Source: an uncultured Spartobacteria bacterium (GTDB taxonomy: Bacteria; Verrucomicrobiota; Verrucomicrobiia; Chthoniobacterales; Chthoniobacteraceae). From it: a stretch of 64,000 bases of DNA. The stretch's first letter is position 1. Every line of letters begins with the position of its first letter. Where the stretch lies: assembly GCA_903933715.1 (NCBI GenBank), contig CAIZLD010000056.1:34483-98482 (forward strand), given 5' to 3'. The notes beneath the pieces are model-generated. The model made no database searches. It saw nothing but the letters and a program-made list of their open reading frames with translations, and was not told where the DNA came from. Made by a program: the position numbers and the translations under genes. Positions 52,968-61,865 of the stretch are shown here, piece after piece.

Positions 52968-54083
52968 ATGCTGCCCGTTTCATCCCCCCAAAGCCCGCCG
53001 GTTTGCCGGACCTTTGTGGTAACGATGATCTTATTGGGCGTGCTGGCGCTGGCGGAAATCTTCGGCGTCGGTTTGCAACTCCGGTCCCGTTCCAAACCCG
53101 CGCTCGCCTCGGCCGTTCCGGCGGCCCCTGCTCCCGCGCCCATCATCTTGCCATTCCCCCCTGTCCCCCCCACCCCTGCCCCCATTAAACCTGTGCCGGA
53201 TGAGAACCCGGCGGCGGAGGCGGAAAAATCGCTCGTGGCACGGCTTCCCAAACCGACCCCGGCGGTGCGCCGGGAGATCACGCTCGAATCGCGCATCACC
53301 GACCTCGTCACTTTCGCCAAAGGTTTACGCGACCGCGGCGACACCGCCACCGCGATGACCCGGTTGCGCGAAGCGCAATCGCTCTCCCCGCGCCATTGCC
53401 TGATCATCTCCGAAATGGCGCTGACCTACGAAAAAATGGGCCTGACCGACAAAGCCATCGAACAATGGCGGCGCATTTACGAAATGGGGGAGAGCGCGGG
53501 GATTTACTACGCGGCGGCGGAAGCCAAATTAAAGGCGCTCCAGTTGCCCCCCGTCTCCCCGGAGGAACCGAACCCGTCCACAACAGGCGCGCTGACGCCG
53601 GAAACCGCATCCGACCTCGCGCCGATCCTTTCGCTCGGGCAAGTGGGGACGATCGACGATACCGGCAACACTCAACCGCTGAGGCATTTAAAGCTGCGTG
53701 TCCCGATCCTGGCACGCCAGGGCAGGAAAATCGAGCCCCGGGATGTCGTAATCCAGGTCTTCTTCTACGATCAGCTCAAGGACGGCTCGCTGGTGGAAAC
53801 CAACGCCAACGTGACCTCTTCCTGGACGCGGCGGGAAAGCCCGACCGGCGATCTGCTCCCGGTTGACTGGTCCTCACCCGACCCGGAGACACTCGAAGTC
53901 GAATACACCCAACCCTCGTTCGACCGCAATGATCCGAGAACGCGGGAACGACGGATTTATTTTGGCTATAGCGTCCGAGTCTATTATAAAGGGGTGCTCA
54001 ACGCGAAGTTCGCCGACCCGGTAAAACTTCTGAACCAATTTATTCCTCCCTCCACCCTACCATCCTCCGACCTGCCGCAATGA
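52968..54083 (+). CDS. Membrane-anchored TPR protein
   Basis: The product is about 371 residues from ATG 52968. An N-terminal TM helix (TFVVTMILLGVLALAEIFG) is followed by an Ala/Pro-rich linker, a TPR-like pair (residues ~115-185: RDRGDTATAMTRLREAQSLS, MALTYEKMGLTDKAIEQWRR) and a C-terminal beta domain (VPILARQGRKIEPRDVVIQ, RIYFGYSVRVYYKGVL). It overlaps the next gene by 4 nt, so it is probably a partner of the sensor chimera at 54080. Similar pairs occur in PVC-type bacteria, but the role is unknown. Confidence 0.75.
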   Translation: MLPVSSPQSPPVCRTFVVTMILLGVLALAEIFGVGLQLRSRSKPALASAVPAAPAPAPIILPFPPVPPTPAPIKPVPDENPAAEAEKSLVARLPKPTPAVRREITLESRITDLVTFAKGLRDRGDTATAMTRLREAQSLSPRHCLIISEMALTYEKMGLTDKAIEQWRRIYEMGESAGIYYAAAEAKLKALQLPPVSPEEPNPSTTGALTPETASDLAPILSLGQVGTIDDTGNTQPLRHLKLRVPILARQGRKIEPRDVVIQVFFYDQLKDGSLVETNANVTSSWTRRESPTGDLLPVDWSSPDPETLEVEYTQPSFDRNDPRTRERRIYFGYSVRVYYKGVLNAKFADPVKLLNQFIPPSTLPSSDLPQ

Positions 54084-56746
54084 AAATTCTACTTGTCGAC
54101 GACGATCCCACCATTCTCCAGGCCTTGTTGAGTATTCTGAAGCGCCGGCCCGATTACGAAACCACTATCGGGTCCAACGGGGCGCTGGCCATGGAAAACG
54201 CCGAATCGCTCAAAGGGGTCGATCTGCTGATCACGGACGTGGTGATGGACCCGGTGGATGGCTTTACGCTCCGGGCGCAGCTTTTGGAAAAATACCCGGC
54301 GATGAAAACGATTTTCGTCTCCGGATACGACCTGAGCGACTACGCAATGTACACCGCCGGGTGTGACACGCTCACCAAACCGTTCAGCGCCGACGTGCTG
54401 CTTCAAGCCGTGGAGAAGGTGGAAGCGCTCATGCCCAAGCCCGCCGCCATTCCCATGGCGATAAAGCCGAAATCCGTTCTTTCGGCCAGTGAATCCACGG
54501 CCCGCAAAGCCACCACGATCCGGATTCAGATGCCGCCTCCCGCCGGGAAAGAAACCGCTTTTGCCAGACCGGCCGCCACCCCCGTGGCACGGCCTGCTGC
54601 CGTTCCGGTTGCACGGCCAGCTGCCATTGCCGCGCCGACTCCCGTTGCTGCTCCGGTTGCACGGCCAGCTGCCGTTGCCGCTCCCGCTCCCGTTGCTACT
54701 CCGGTTGCACGGCCAGCTGCCATTGCCGCGCCGACTCCCGTTGCTGCTCCGGTTGCACGGCCAGCTGCCGTTGCCGCGCCGGCTCCCGTTGCTACTCCGG
54801 TTGCACGGCCAGCTGCCGTTGCCGCGCCGACTCCCGTTGCTGCTCCGGTTGCAAGGCCCGCTGCCGTTGCCGCGCCGACTCCCGTTGCCACACCGGTTGC
54901 AAGGCCCGCTGCCGTTGCCGCACCGACCCCCGTTGCTACTCCGGTTGCAAAGCCCGCTGCCGTTGCCGCGCCGACTCCCGTTGCTGCTCCGGTTCCAAAG
55001 CCCGCTGCCGTAGCCGTGCCGACCCCCGTTGCTGCCCCTGCGATAGCACAGCCTGCTGTCGCTGCTCCCGTAGCCCAACCTGCTGCTCCGGTCCTCGCGG
55101 CGGTTCCCACCATCCCGGTTCCGACGTCGCCCGGTTTTGGCTCCCCCGAAATCGAAAGCAACGAAATGGTCAACACCAAGATCGGCAATTACACGATCAT
55201 CTGGAAAATCGGGGAAGATGAATGGGGCCAAGTCTTTGTGGCCAATCAAACCAACATGGCGCGGCCCGTGGCCATCAAAGTGCTTTCCGACACGATTGCG
55301 AAGAAAGATCCGGAAGCCAAAAAACGCTTTTTAGGAATGGCGCAAGCCAAAGCTGCGGTCAAACATCCATCGATCATTTCGGTCTACGAGGCCGGAGATT
55401 CCAACGGCTACACTTATTACACTTACGAATACATCGACGGGCAGCATCTTGCCGAGATGAAGGAAAAGGGGGAGATCATCGACGACAAAATGGCTCTGCG
55501 CATTATCAAGGTCGTCGTGGAAGGGCTCGCTTACCTGAGTAAAAATCACATCGCTCACGCCGCCCTGGAAGCGCGCCGCATCTTCATTGGCAAAAACAAG
55601 CAGCCCCATCTCTCCAACCCGGCCACCCTCGCCGAAGACGGGAAGGAAAATCTCCATCAAGATATCGCGGCGCTGGCCAGTTCCATCACGGCGCTGTTGC
55701 CAAATGCCGTCGCCACCGATAGCGGGCTGCAGAATCTGCTCACTCGGATGTCCATGGGCGAAGCGGGCGGATTTACCTCGTGGGAAGATCTCAAGGGCAT
55801 CATTCAAACGCTGGAGCCAAAAGTCATCCCGGCCGATGCCGTCAAACTCACCGTGCAAGATCAAGTCGCCATCCGTGCGGTGGAACAGAACAAGAAAGAC
55901 CAAAAACGCGTCTTGATCATCACAAGCGTCGGCTCCTTCTTCGGCCTGAGCCTCTGCGCTTTCTGCCTCTGGTGGCTGTTCCTGCGGAGCACCGAACTCC
56001 CGGTTGAAACGGTGCATATCCCCGCCGGAGAATTCATCTTCCAAAACGGACAAAAAGCGGTAACGGGCGAATATTGGATCGACAAACACGAAGTCACCAT
56101 CGGGCAGTATGCCAAGTTCCTCGCCGCGCTCAATGAGCGGCCCACCACGGAGTATGATTCCCCCGATCAACCCAAGGCCAAGGTCAGCCACGTCCCCGGC
56201 GGGAATCAAGTGCAATGGAACATCTGGTATGGCCGGGCTCGCAAGGGATTGCCCGCGCGGTTTATCCCGATCAACCTGAACTGCCCGGTCTTCGATGTCG
56301 ATTATTGGGACGCCTACGCCTATGCAAAATGGGCTGGAAAACGCCTGCCCACCGAGCAGGAATGGGAAAAGGCCGCTCGCGGCACCGACGGACGGCTCTA
56401 TCCCTGGGGCAACCAGTTTGACCCGAAAAAGACCAATCTCGGCAAAGACTTCGAAGAGCGCCCCAACACCCTGACCAAGGGAAATGTGGACGGCTACTTC
56501 TACTGGAACCCGGTGGATGCCATCAAAGGGGACGTCAGCCCCTACGGCGCGGTCGGCATGCTCGGCAACATGGCCGAATGGACCAGCACCTGGGATCCCG
56601 TCAAACGGAACCCGATCGTTCGTGGCGGCTCCTTCCACAAACCGGAAGCGAACCTTCTTGGCCGGGCCGACTCGGTTCTTTCCTACACCAACGACTGCGA
56701 ATACCTGGGCTTCCGCTGCGTTTCCGACACTGCTCCCAAGATGTAA
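54080..56746 (+). CDS. Receiver-pseudokinase-TM-formylglycine-enzyme-like sensor chimera
   Basis: The 888-residue protein has four parts. Residues 1-118 are an intact receiver (LVDDDP, Asp in LLITDVVMD, FVSGYD, TKPF). Residues ~176-319 are a Pro/Ala/Thr linker of nine 16-residue repeats. Residues ~372-585 are a Ser/Thr kinase fold that keeps the glycine loop (GEDEWGQV) and VAIK lysine, but has HAALEARRIF instead of HRDLKxxN and no DFG. A TM helix (residues ~612-635) is followed by a SUMF1/FGE-sulfatase-type domain (HIPAGEFIF, WIDKHEVTIGQYAKF, LPTEQEWEKAARG, GNMAEW, RGGSFH). The kinase should be inactive. The C-terminal domain is predicted periplasmic. Confidence 0.85.
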   Translation: MKILLVDDDPTILQALLSILKRRPDYETTIGSNGALAMENAESLKGVDLLITDVVMDPVDGFTLRAQLLEKYPAMKTIFVSGYDLSDYAMYTAGCDTLTKPFSADVLLQAVEKVEALMPKPAAIPMAIKPKSVLSASESTARKATTIRIQMPPPAGKETAFARPAATPVARPAAVPVARPAAIAAPTPVAAPVARPAAVAAPAPVATPVARPAAIAAPTPVAAPVARPAAVAAPAPVATPVARPAAVAAPTPVAAPVARPAAVAAPTPVATPVARPAAVAAPTPVATPVAKPAAVAAPTPVAAPVPKPAAVAVPTPVAAPAIAQPAVAAPVAQPAAPVLAAVPTIPVPTSPGFGSPEIESNEMVNTKIGNYTIIWKIGEDEWGQVFVANQTNMARPVAIKVLSDTIAKKDPEAKKRFLGMAQAKAAVKHPSIISVYEAGDSNGYTYYTYEYIDGQHLAEMKEKGEIIDDKMALRIIKVVVEGLAYLSKNHIAHAALEARRIFIGKNKQPHLSNPATLAEDGKENLHQDIAALASSITALLPNAVATDSGLQNLLTRMSMGEAGGFTSWEDLKGIIQTLEPKVIPADAVKLTVQDQVAIRAVEQNKKDQKRVLIITSVGSFFGLSLCAFCLWWLFLRSTELPVETVHIPAGEFIFQNGQKAVTGEYWIDKHEVTIGQYAKFLAALNERPTTEYDSPDQPKAKVSHVPGGNQVQWNIWYGRARKGLPARFIPINLNCPVFDVDYWDAYAYAKWAGKRLPTEQEWEKAARGTDGRLYPWGNQFDPKKTNLGKDFEERPNTLTKGNVDGYFYWNPVDAIKGDVSPYGAVGMLGNMAEWTSTWDPVKRNPIVRGGSFHKPEANLLGRADSVLSYTNDCEYLGFRCVSDTAPKM
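54605..55036 (+). repeat. Nine tandem 48-bp repeats in the linker of the sensor chimera
   Basis: Each unit encodes PVARPAAVAAPTPVAA with small changes. Units alternate in a 96-bp higher-order pattern in the first four (Ile/Thr form then Val/Ala form), evidence of recent duplication. The last two units have Lys for Arg and are older. Confidence 0.9.
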
Positions 56747-56768
56747 CGGGAGGCCGTTGCGGCAGGAC

Positions 56769-56794
56769 GGGCGCGGAAAAAAATATCCGCGCCC
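56769..56794. other. Short GC-rich hairpin between the chimera and the 56846 gene
   Basis: GGGCGCGGA and TCCGCGCCC form a 9-bp stem around AAAAAAAT, followed by GAAAAAATT. No T-tract follows on the plus strand, so it may be an mRNA processing or stability element rather than a terminator. Confidence 0.45.
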
Positions 56795-56845
56795 GAAAAA
56801 ATTACTGGCGCTTCGCCCGTTTGATCGTATTTACCAGAACACCCC

Positions 56846-57736
56846 ATGCGCCGTTTCCTCCTACTCCTCGCCGCCTTCTTGTGCGTCCAGAACGCCCAAG
56901 CCCAAATCCAGGTCAACCTGGAAATCAAACGCCGGTTCTTCATGCTTTATGAACCGATTGTCGCCAACGTCACCATCAAGAATCTCGCCGGGCGGGATCT
57001 GACCCTGGCCGACACCGAAATGCAGAGCTGGTTTGGATTCCAGATCAACCGGGCGGACGGCCAACTCGTCCCGCCGCTTAACCCGGATTACAAGCTCAAC
57101 CCGCTAACGATCCCGATGGGCGCGACCGTCAAGCGGAGCATCATTTTGAACAGCCTTTTCCCGGTTCGTGAACTGGGGATGTACCGCGTCCGGGCCCAAA
57201 TCTACTTTGGGCCAACTGATAAATATTACCCGTCGCAACTGGTCGGCATTGAAATCAGCGAAGGCAAAACCGTTTGGCAACAGACCGTCGGCGTGCCCGA
57301 TGGAGTGGAAGGCGCGGGCGGCCAGCGCAAAATATCGCTGCTCTCCTTTCGCCAGCCCGAGCACACGTTTCTTTATGTGCGGGTTGAAGACGCCGACAAC
57401 GGGATGATTTACGCCACCATGCCGCTCGGCCACATTATTGCCGGGTTGGACCCTGAGATCCAGATGGATATCCAAAACCGGTTGCATGTATTGCAAGTCG
57501 CGGGGCCAAAAGTTTATCTTTATTCCCAAGTCGGCGTGAACGGGGAATTACTGGCTCAAGACCAATACGCTTCCACCAAAACACGCCCCGGCATGCGCCG
57601 TGACCCGTCCGGCTTCGTCAAAATTGTCGGCGGCGAATTGCAGGCTCCGCCGGCCACGAGCGGAACTGCCGGTATCAAGCCTGGGAACGCCCCGGCGAAA
57701 CTGTCTGACCGCCCGGTTCTTCTCCCGGCGGAATAG
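56846..57736 (+). CDS. Exported hypothetical protein with Ig-like beta domain
   Basis: The 296-residue product has a signal peptide (RRFLLLLAAFLCVQNAQAQ). The N-terminal 120 residues look like an intermediate-filament/Ig-like fold (LEIKRRFFMLYEPIVANVTI, GATVKRSIILNSLFPVRELG, YRVRAQIYFGP), found in planctomycete-type exported proteins. The rest is beta-rich with a Pro/Ala-rich tail. It lies 99 nt after the sensor chimera on the same strand and may belong to the same operon. Confidence 0.7.
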   Translation: MRRFLLLLAAFLCVQNAQAQIQVNLEIKRRFFMLYEPIVANVTIKNLAGRDLTLADTEMQSWFGFQINRADGQLVPPLNPDYKLNPLTIPMGATVKRSIILNSLFPVRELGMYRVRAQIYFGPTDKYYPSQLVGIEISEGKTVWQQTVGVPDGVEGAGGQRKISLLSFRQPEHTFLYVRVEDADNGMIYATMPLGHIIAGLDPEIQMDIQNRLHVLQVAGPKVYLYSQVGVNGELLAQDQYASTKTRPGMRRDPSGFVKIVGGELQAPPATSGTAGIKPGNAPAKLSDRPVLLPAE

Positions 57737-57737
57737 A

Positions 57738-57850
57738 GCAGGGTGTTCTGCCACCCCTTTCGGGGTGAACCCGTTTGACTCATGATTCCGGGGGGGTATC
57801 GCAAAGCTCAACCCCCGGCTACTCGCTTGCATCCCATTGGGATGCCCACG
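57738..57850. repeat. Half palindromic element (GGGGGT variant)
   Basis: It resembles only the right half of the 32.8-kb element: core GCCACCCCTTTCGGGGTGAA, arm GGTATCGCAAAGCTCAACCC + CCGGC, and end hairpin GCATCCCATTGGGATGC. The left half is missing. Confidence 0.75.
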
Positions 57851-57920
57851 CACGACCTCATGGAGCACTTTTATTTTTTTAAACCGCTTGCACAAAGGAA
57901 TAAAAGCGTTTGATTCCCGC

Positions 57921-58499
57921 ATGCCCCGCCTGGTTTTTCTCCTGCTGATCACGATTGCCTCTTCATCTTTCGCCTTCGACAGCGTCGTCATTGACGCAGG
58001 CCACGGCGGTCACGACCGGGGGGGGATTCCCGGCCAGCGAGCGTGCGAAAAAATCCTCGCCCTGGATGTCGCGCAACGGCTCAATGCCGCCTTGCGCGCG
58101 GACGGGATCAAGACGGTGATGACCCGTAACGACGACACATTCATCCCGCTGCCGCAGCGGGTCGCGATCGCCAACGCGCAACGCGACGCCCTTTTCATCA
58201 GCATCCATTTCAACTCGGCGATCCGCAAGGGAGCCGACGGCACCGAGACCTACTATTTTAATCGCAAAGCCGCCCCCGTCGCCGCGCGGGTCCAGAGCCA
58301 GCTAACCCAGGTCAATGGTCACGAAAACCGGGGGGTGAAGCGGCGGGCCTACTACGTCTTGCGCAAAACCCGCGTTCCGGCGGTCTTGGCCGAGTGCGCC
58401 TTCCTGACCAACCCGCAGGAAGCCGCCCGCTGCGCACTGCCAACCCACCGGCAAAACCTGGCGAACGCGCTGGCCCGGGCCGTCAAGGCCTCGATGTAG
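57921..58499 (+). CDS. N-acetylmuramoyl-L-alanine amidase (Amidase_3)
   Basis: The product is 192 residues from ATG 57921 with a signal peptide (PRLVFLLLITIASSSFA). Zinc ligands and catalytic residues of the AmiC family are visible: His in VIDAGHGGHDRG, Glu in the ENRGVK region or upstream, His in FISIHFNS and Glu in AVLAECAFLTN. It cleaves the lactyl-amide bond in peptidoglycan in the periplasm. The catalytic domain stands alone, with no AMIN domain. Confidence 0.9.
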   Translation: MPRLVFLLLITIASSSFAFDSVVIDAGHGGHDRGGIPGQRACEKILALDVAQRLNAALRADGIKTVMTRNDDTFIPLPQRVAIANAQRDALFISIHFNSAIRKGADGTETYYFNRKAAPVAARVQSQLTQVNGHENRGVKRRAYYVLRKTRVPAVLAECAFLTNPQEAARCALPTHRQNLANALARAVKASM

Positions 58500-58517
58500 T
58501 CCCCCAGGATTTCGGAA

Positions 58518-58600
58518 GAAGAGAATCCGCAGATGAACGCAGATTTCTACGGAAATAATCGGCGAAAATCTGCGCAATCTGCGGTTAACTCCCTCTGTCT
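58518..58600. repeat. AATCTGCG-type stem-loop repeat (full)
   Basis: GAGAATCCGCAGATGAACGC + AGATTT on the left and GAAAATCTGCGCAATCTGCG + GTTAAC on the right form an imperfect stem around TCTACGGAAATAATCGGC. It closely matches the copy at 13782-13862 and lies between the amidase gene and nnr. Confidence 0.8.
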
Positions 58601-58653
58601 TTCAGGGTTGATTCAACTGGCAACCCCGCGCGGTTGGTGGTTGAATCTCGTCC

Positions 58654-60150
58654 ATGCTTGTGACGTGCCGCGAGATGAAGGAAATCGAGGAACGCGCGTT
58701 TGCCGCCGGGATCTCCGCAGAAACGCTCATGGAAGAAGCGGGGGCTTTGATGGCCGCCCAAGTGAAGTCGTTTTTCCCCTCGGCGGGAATTTGCCACATC
58801 TTTTTCGGAAAGGGGCACAATGGAGGCGATGCCTTGGTTACGGCCCGGCATCTGGCGCAAGCCGGATGGCAGATCGAATCGCACCCGGTTTTCCCAAGGG
58901 AAACACTCGCCCCGCTGACGCAAAAAAAACTCGTCGAAGCGGAAGCCGCAATTATTACAACCCGCCGCGCCACGGCCCCTCAAATCGTACTCGACGGCAT
59001 GCTGGGCATCGGAGCCAAACGCGGTTTAACCGAGCCGATCCGGTCCGCAGCCGGGGCAATCCAACGGCTCCGGCGCGAGAACGGGGCGACGGTTTTCGCA
59101 ATGGACATCCCGACCGGGCTGGATGGCGACACGGGCGAGGCCGATCCGGAGGCGGTCGTCGCCGATTTCACCCTCTGCGTCGGGTTCGCCAAACGCGGGC
59201 TGGTCGCCGATGCCGCGCTCGATTTTGTAGGTCGCCTGGCAGTATTGCCTCTGGCGGGATTGATCGCGCCGGACGAAGCGCGCTCACTCGAATCGATCGC
59301 CACGCCGCACACCCTTGCCGGGTTGCTGCCTCCGCGCCGCTACAGCACATACAAGGGAGATTGCGGACGGGTGGGGATCGTTGCCGGTTCGCGCGGATTC
59401 ACCGGGGCGGCCGTCATGGCCGCGCAAGCCGCCGTCAGGGCTGGAGCCGGTTTGGTCTCTCTGTTTGTCACGCCGGATATTTACCCGATTGTGGCCTCCG
59501 CAGCGATGCCGGAGGTGATGGTCACGCCGGTGGATTGCTACCTCGCGGCGCTCGACTTCCCCCTTGATGCGCTGGCCATCGGGCCGGGAGTGGGCCTGGA
59601 CGAAGCGCCCGACGTGCTTGCCGTGATCGAGTATTTTGCAGGGCCGATGGTGGTGGACGCGGATGCCCTCAACGCGCTCTCGAAATCCCCGGAAGCGTTG
59701 CGCCGGGCCGCCGGACCGCGCCTTTTGACCCCGCATCCCGGCGAGATGCGGCGGCTGTTCCCGGCTTCGGGCGAGCTTTCCCGAAAAGAAACCGCCGAGC
59801 GGTATTTGCAATCGGTCGCACAGAGCCAATCGCCAGTTACCCTCCTCCTCAAAGGCTCGCGCACGCTGGTGGCGGAGTCGATCACCGAAGGGCTCCGGGT
59901 CTCCTACAACTCCACGGGCAATCCCGGGATGGCGAGCGGCGGCATGGGCGATATATTATCTGGGGTTTGCGCGGCGCTGGCAGGCCAGGGGTTATCGCTC
60001 TTCGATACGGCGCGCTTGGGGGCATGGGTCTGCGGACGCGCCGCGGAACGGGCCGTGACGGATGGCCAGAGCCAGGAATCGCTCGCGGCAACCGATCTGC
60101 TGGCGCAGTTCGGCCGCGCTTTTAACGAGATTCGCCAGTCGGTGCTCTAA
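58654..60150 (+). CDS. nnr: Bifunctional NAD(P)HX epimerase/dehydratase
   Basis: The 498-residue product has an N-terminal YjeF_N epimerase domain (residues ~1-205: FFGKGHNGGDALVTARHL, VFAMDIPTGLDGDTGE) and a C-terminal ADP/ATP-dependent dehydratase domain (residues ~220-495: AIGPGVGLDEAP, LLTPHPGEMRRLF, NSTGNPGMASGGMGDILSG). It repairs hydrated NADH and NADPH. The gene converges on the 60147 gene with a 4-nt overlap of the 3' ends. Confidence 0.95.
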   Translation: MLVTCREMKEIEERAFAAGISAETLMEEAGALMAAQVKSFFPSAGICHIFFGKGHNGGDALVTARHLAQAGWQIESHPVFPRETLAPLTQKKLVEAEAAIITTRRATAPQIVLDGMLGIGAKRGLTEPIRSAAGAIQRLRRENGATVFAMDIPTGLDGDTGEADPEAVVADFTLCVGFAKRGLVADAALDFVGRLAVLPLAGLIAPDEARSLESIATPHTLAGLLPPRRYSTYKGDCGRVGIVAGSRGFTGAAVMAAQAAVRAGAGLVSLFVTPDIYPIVASAAMPEVMVTPVDCYLAALDFPLDALAIGPGVGLDEAPDVLAVIEYFAGPMVVDADALNALSKSPEALRRAAGPRLLTPHPGEMRRLFPASGELSRKETAERYLQSVAQSQSPVTLLLKGSRTLVAESITEGLRVSYNSTGNPGMASGGMGDILSGVCAALAGQGLSLFDTARLGAWVCGRAAERAVTDGQSQESLAATDLLAQFGRAFNEIRQSVL

Positions 60151-61865
60151 ACGTCCGCCTCGTTTGGCTTCGTGGAGTCGCCCTCGCCGTTGCTGCATTC
60201 CACAACGGGTGCTTCCACAACGGGTGCTTCCACAACGGGTGCTTCCACAACGGGTGCTTCCACAACGGGTGCCTCCACAACGGGTGCCTCCACAACGGGT
60301 GCCTCCACAACGGGTGCCTCCACAACGGGTGCCTCCACAACGGGTGTTTCCACAACGGGCGCTTCCGCGGCCTCGACACTGGTTTCGGCAGCAACGGACG
60401 CCTCTGCAACCGCCTTTTCCTCCTTCGGCTCTGGTTTGCCGGAGTTGCGGGCTTCCGCGTCTTCCTCCTTGGGAGCCAGCGGGAGCCCCAGGATGCCGTC
60501 GTGGAATTCGATCACATGGCCCGAACCGATCAGCCAATGAAGATCGGACGCCATCGCCGCCTTGAGTTTCGCGAAATCCTCCTCGGCTTCATGCGGTTTG
60601 AGCAACTGGTTGAAAATATCGGTCCGCGAACATTTGGCCGAAGTCTCGATGACGTTGAGCAAACTCGCGATATGATCGGAAACGCTTCGGGCTTCCGATC
60701 CGAACCGGACAGGACGCACGGCCGAGACAAAGAGAATCCGTTTGCGGTACTTCCAAATATGCAGCCCGGCTTCCTGAAAATTGGGACGGAGCCGATTGAC
60801 CGTCTGGGCCGGGAACGCCCTTTCTTTTTCCCAGGCGGCACGGATGCCGTCCCGGATTTGCCGGTCACTGACATTGCGGCTGGCAACACCGCTCATTTCC
60901 ATCGTTTTTCCACAACGGACCACTTTTTCGAGATAGGTCGCCCGGAAATGGGCTTCGACTTCCTGGAGCGACTTGAACTCGACCGGCTCGGCTTCCTGCG
61001 TGGTGCGGAAAACGGTAACCGTGCTGACCTGCTTTTTCCATTCCTCGACGACCGCCGGGTCGTTGACGATTTCGATCTGCCGCAAAAATTCGTTGAAATC
61101 CATCCGGCGGCTAAAGCGCGCCTCGTAGAGCTTGCGCAATGCGAGCTGATAGCTGTGATGGCTGGTCGGCCCCAGCAAAACGCCGCTCAACCTGCAGCGG
61201 GCCACGCTGGCGAAATTGCCCTTCGGCGGTTCGGTTTGCGTGGTTTCCTCCACGTAATATTGATTTTTCATCTGCCGGAACGCATCGCGCTCGGCGGATG
61301 CCCGGTGCGTGGTGACCGGACCGCCCTCGCCGACCTGGAAAAGCGGATAGGCGGGAGCATTGGAACTGACGCGCACGCGGTGCCGCTCCGGCTTGTTCAA
61401 AAACATGCGTCCCAACCCATAGAGCGGATAGGCGCGGTGGCTCGTCTTGATTTGTTTGGCCAGTGCGGCGATGCCGCCCGGCTCCGGCAAAAATTCGATC
61501 GAGAGCGGGATATTGATCTCCTCCTGGCGGGGAGCTGGCGGGCGCGAATCGGTCGGGCGCGGGCGGTCTCCGGGACGGCTTTGCGGATCGCGGGGACCCT
61601 TGGGCCCGGAAAAACTACGGCGCGGGCCGCGATCATCGCGGGAACCGGATCGGGCTTGCGGGCCACGCGCTCCCTGGCCGGGACCACCGCCTGGCCGACC
61701 GCCTGGGCCACGGTTGGGACCGCGCCCCCGGTCGCCACCGCCGCGGCGGTCAAAATCACGACGAGGCGCCTCCCCGGCATAGTCCGCGTAAGGGTTCTTG
61801 TCGTCCGACTCTTTGAGCCAGTCGGGTAAAAATTTCAGGTCTAAATCAAGGGGCGAATCGCTCAT
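60147..61865 (-). CDS. RGG-rich protein with PVVEA tandem-repeat tail
   Basis: The product is 572 residues from ATG 61865 (MSDSPLDLDLKFLPDWLKE). Residues ~20-105 are Arg/Gly/Pro/Asp-rich (RRGGGDRGRGPNRGPGGRPG), the composition of RNA-binding disordered regions. The central part (residues ~125-470) is folded and includes a possible winged-helix piece (VIETSAKCSRTDIFNQLLK, then LHWLIGSGHVIEF). The tail carries about eleven PVVEA pentapeptides coded by 15-bp repeats. It may be a lineage-specific RNA-binding protein; I recognise no named family. Confidence 0.75.
   Translation of the reverse strand: MSDSPLDLDLKFLPDWLKESDDKNPYADYAGEAPRRDFDRRGGGDRGRGPNRGPGGRPGGGPGQGARGPQARSGSRDDRGPRRSFSGPKGPRDPQSRPGDRPRPTDSRPPAPRQEEINIPLSIEFLPEPGGIAALAKQIKTSHRAYPLYGLGRMFLNKPERHRVRVSSNAPAYPLFQVGEGGPVTTHRASAERDAFRQMKNQYYVEETTQTEPPKGNFASVARCRLSGVLLGPTSHHSYQLALRKLYEARFSRRMDFNEFLRQIEIVNDPAVVEEWKKQVSTVTVFRTTQEAEPVEFKSLQEVEAHFRATYLEKVVRCGKTMEMSGVASRNVSDRQIRDGIRAAWEKERAFPAQTVNRLRPNFQEAGLHIWKYRKRILFVSAVRPVRFGSEARSVSDHIASLLNVIETSAKCSRTDIFNQLLKPHEAEEDFAKLKAAMASDLHWLIGSGHVIEFHDGILGLPLAPKEEDAEARNSGKPEPKEEKAVAEASVAAETSVEAAEAPVVETPVVEAPVVEAPVVEAPVVEAPVVEAPVVEAPVVEAPVVEAPVVEAPVVECSNGEGDSTKPNEADV
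60200..60364. repeat. Eleven tandem 15-bp repeats in the 60147 gene
   Basis: Units of CCACAACGGGTGCTT (or GCCT variants) run without interruption and code for PVVEA in the minus-strand gene. Two variants (CTT and CCT at the third block) are clustered, showing stepwise expansion. Copy number is likely to vary among strains. Confidence 0.92.

Noticed and set aside
54605..55036. Possible CRISPR array (regular 48-bp period)
   Set aside because: Units are in frame, coding and nearly identical with no unique spacers; no cas genes are present.
60200..60364. Possible CRISPR or direct-repeat origin (15-bp period)
   Set aside because: Uninterrupted coding microsatellite for PVVEA; no spacers, no dnaA boxes and no AT-rich region nearby.
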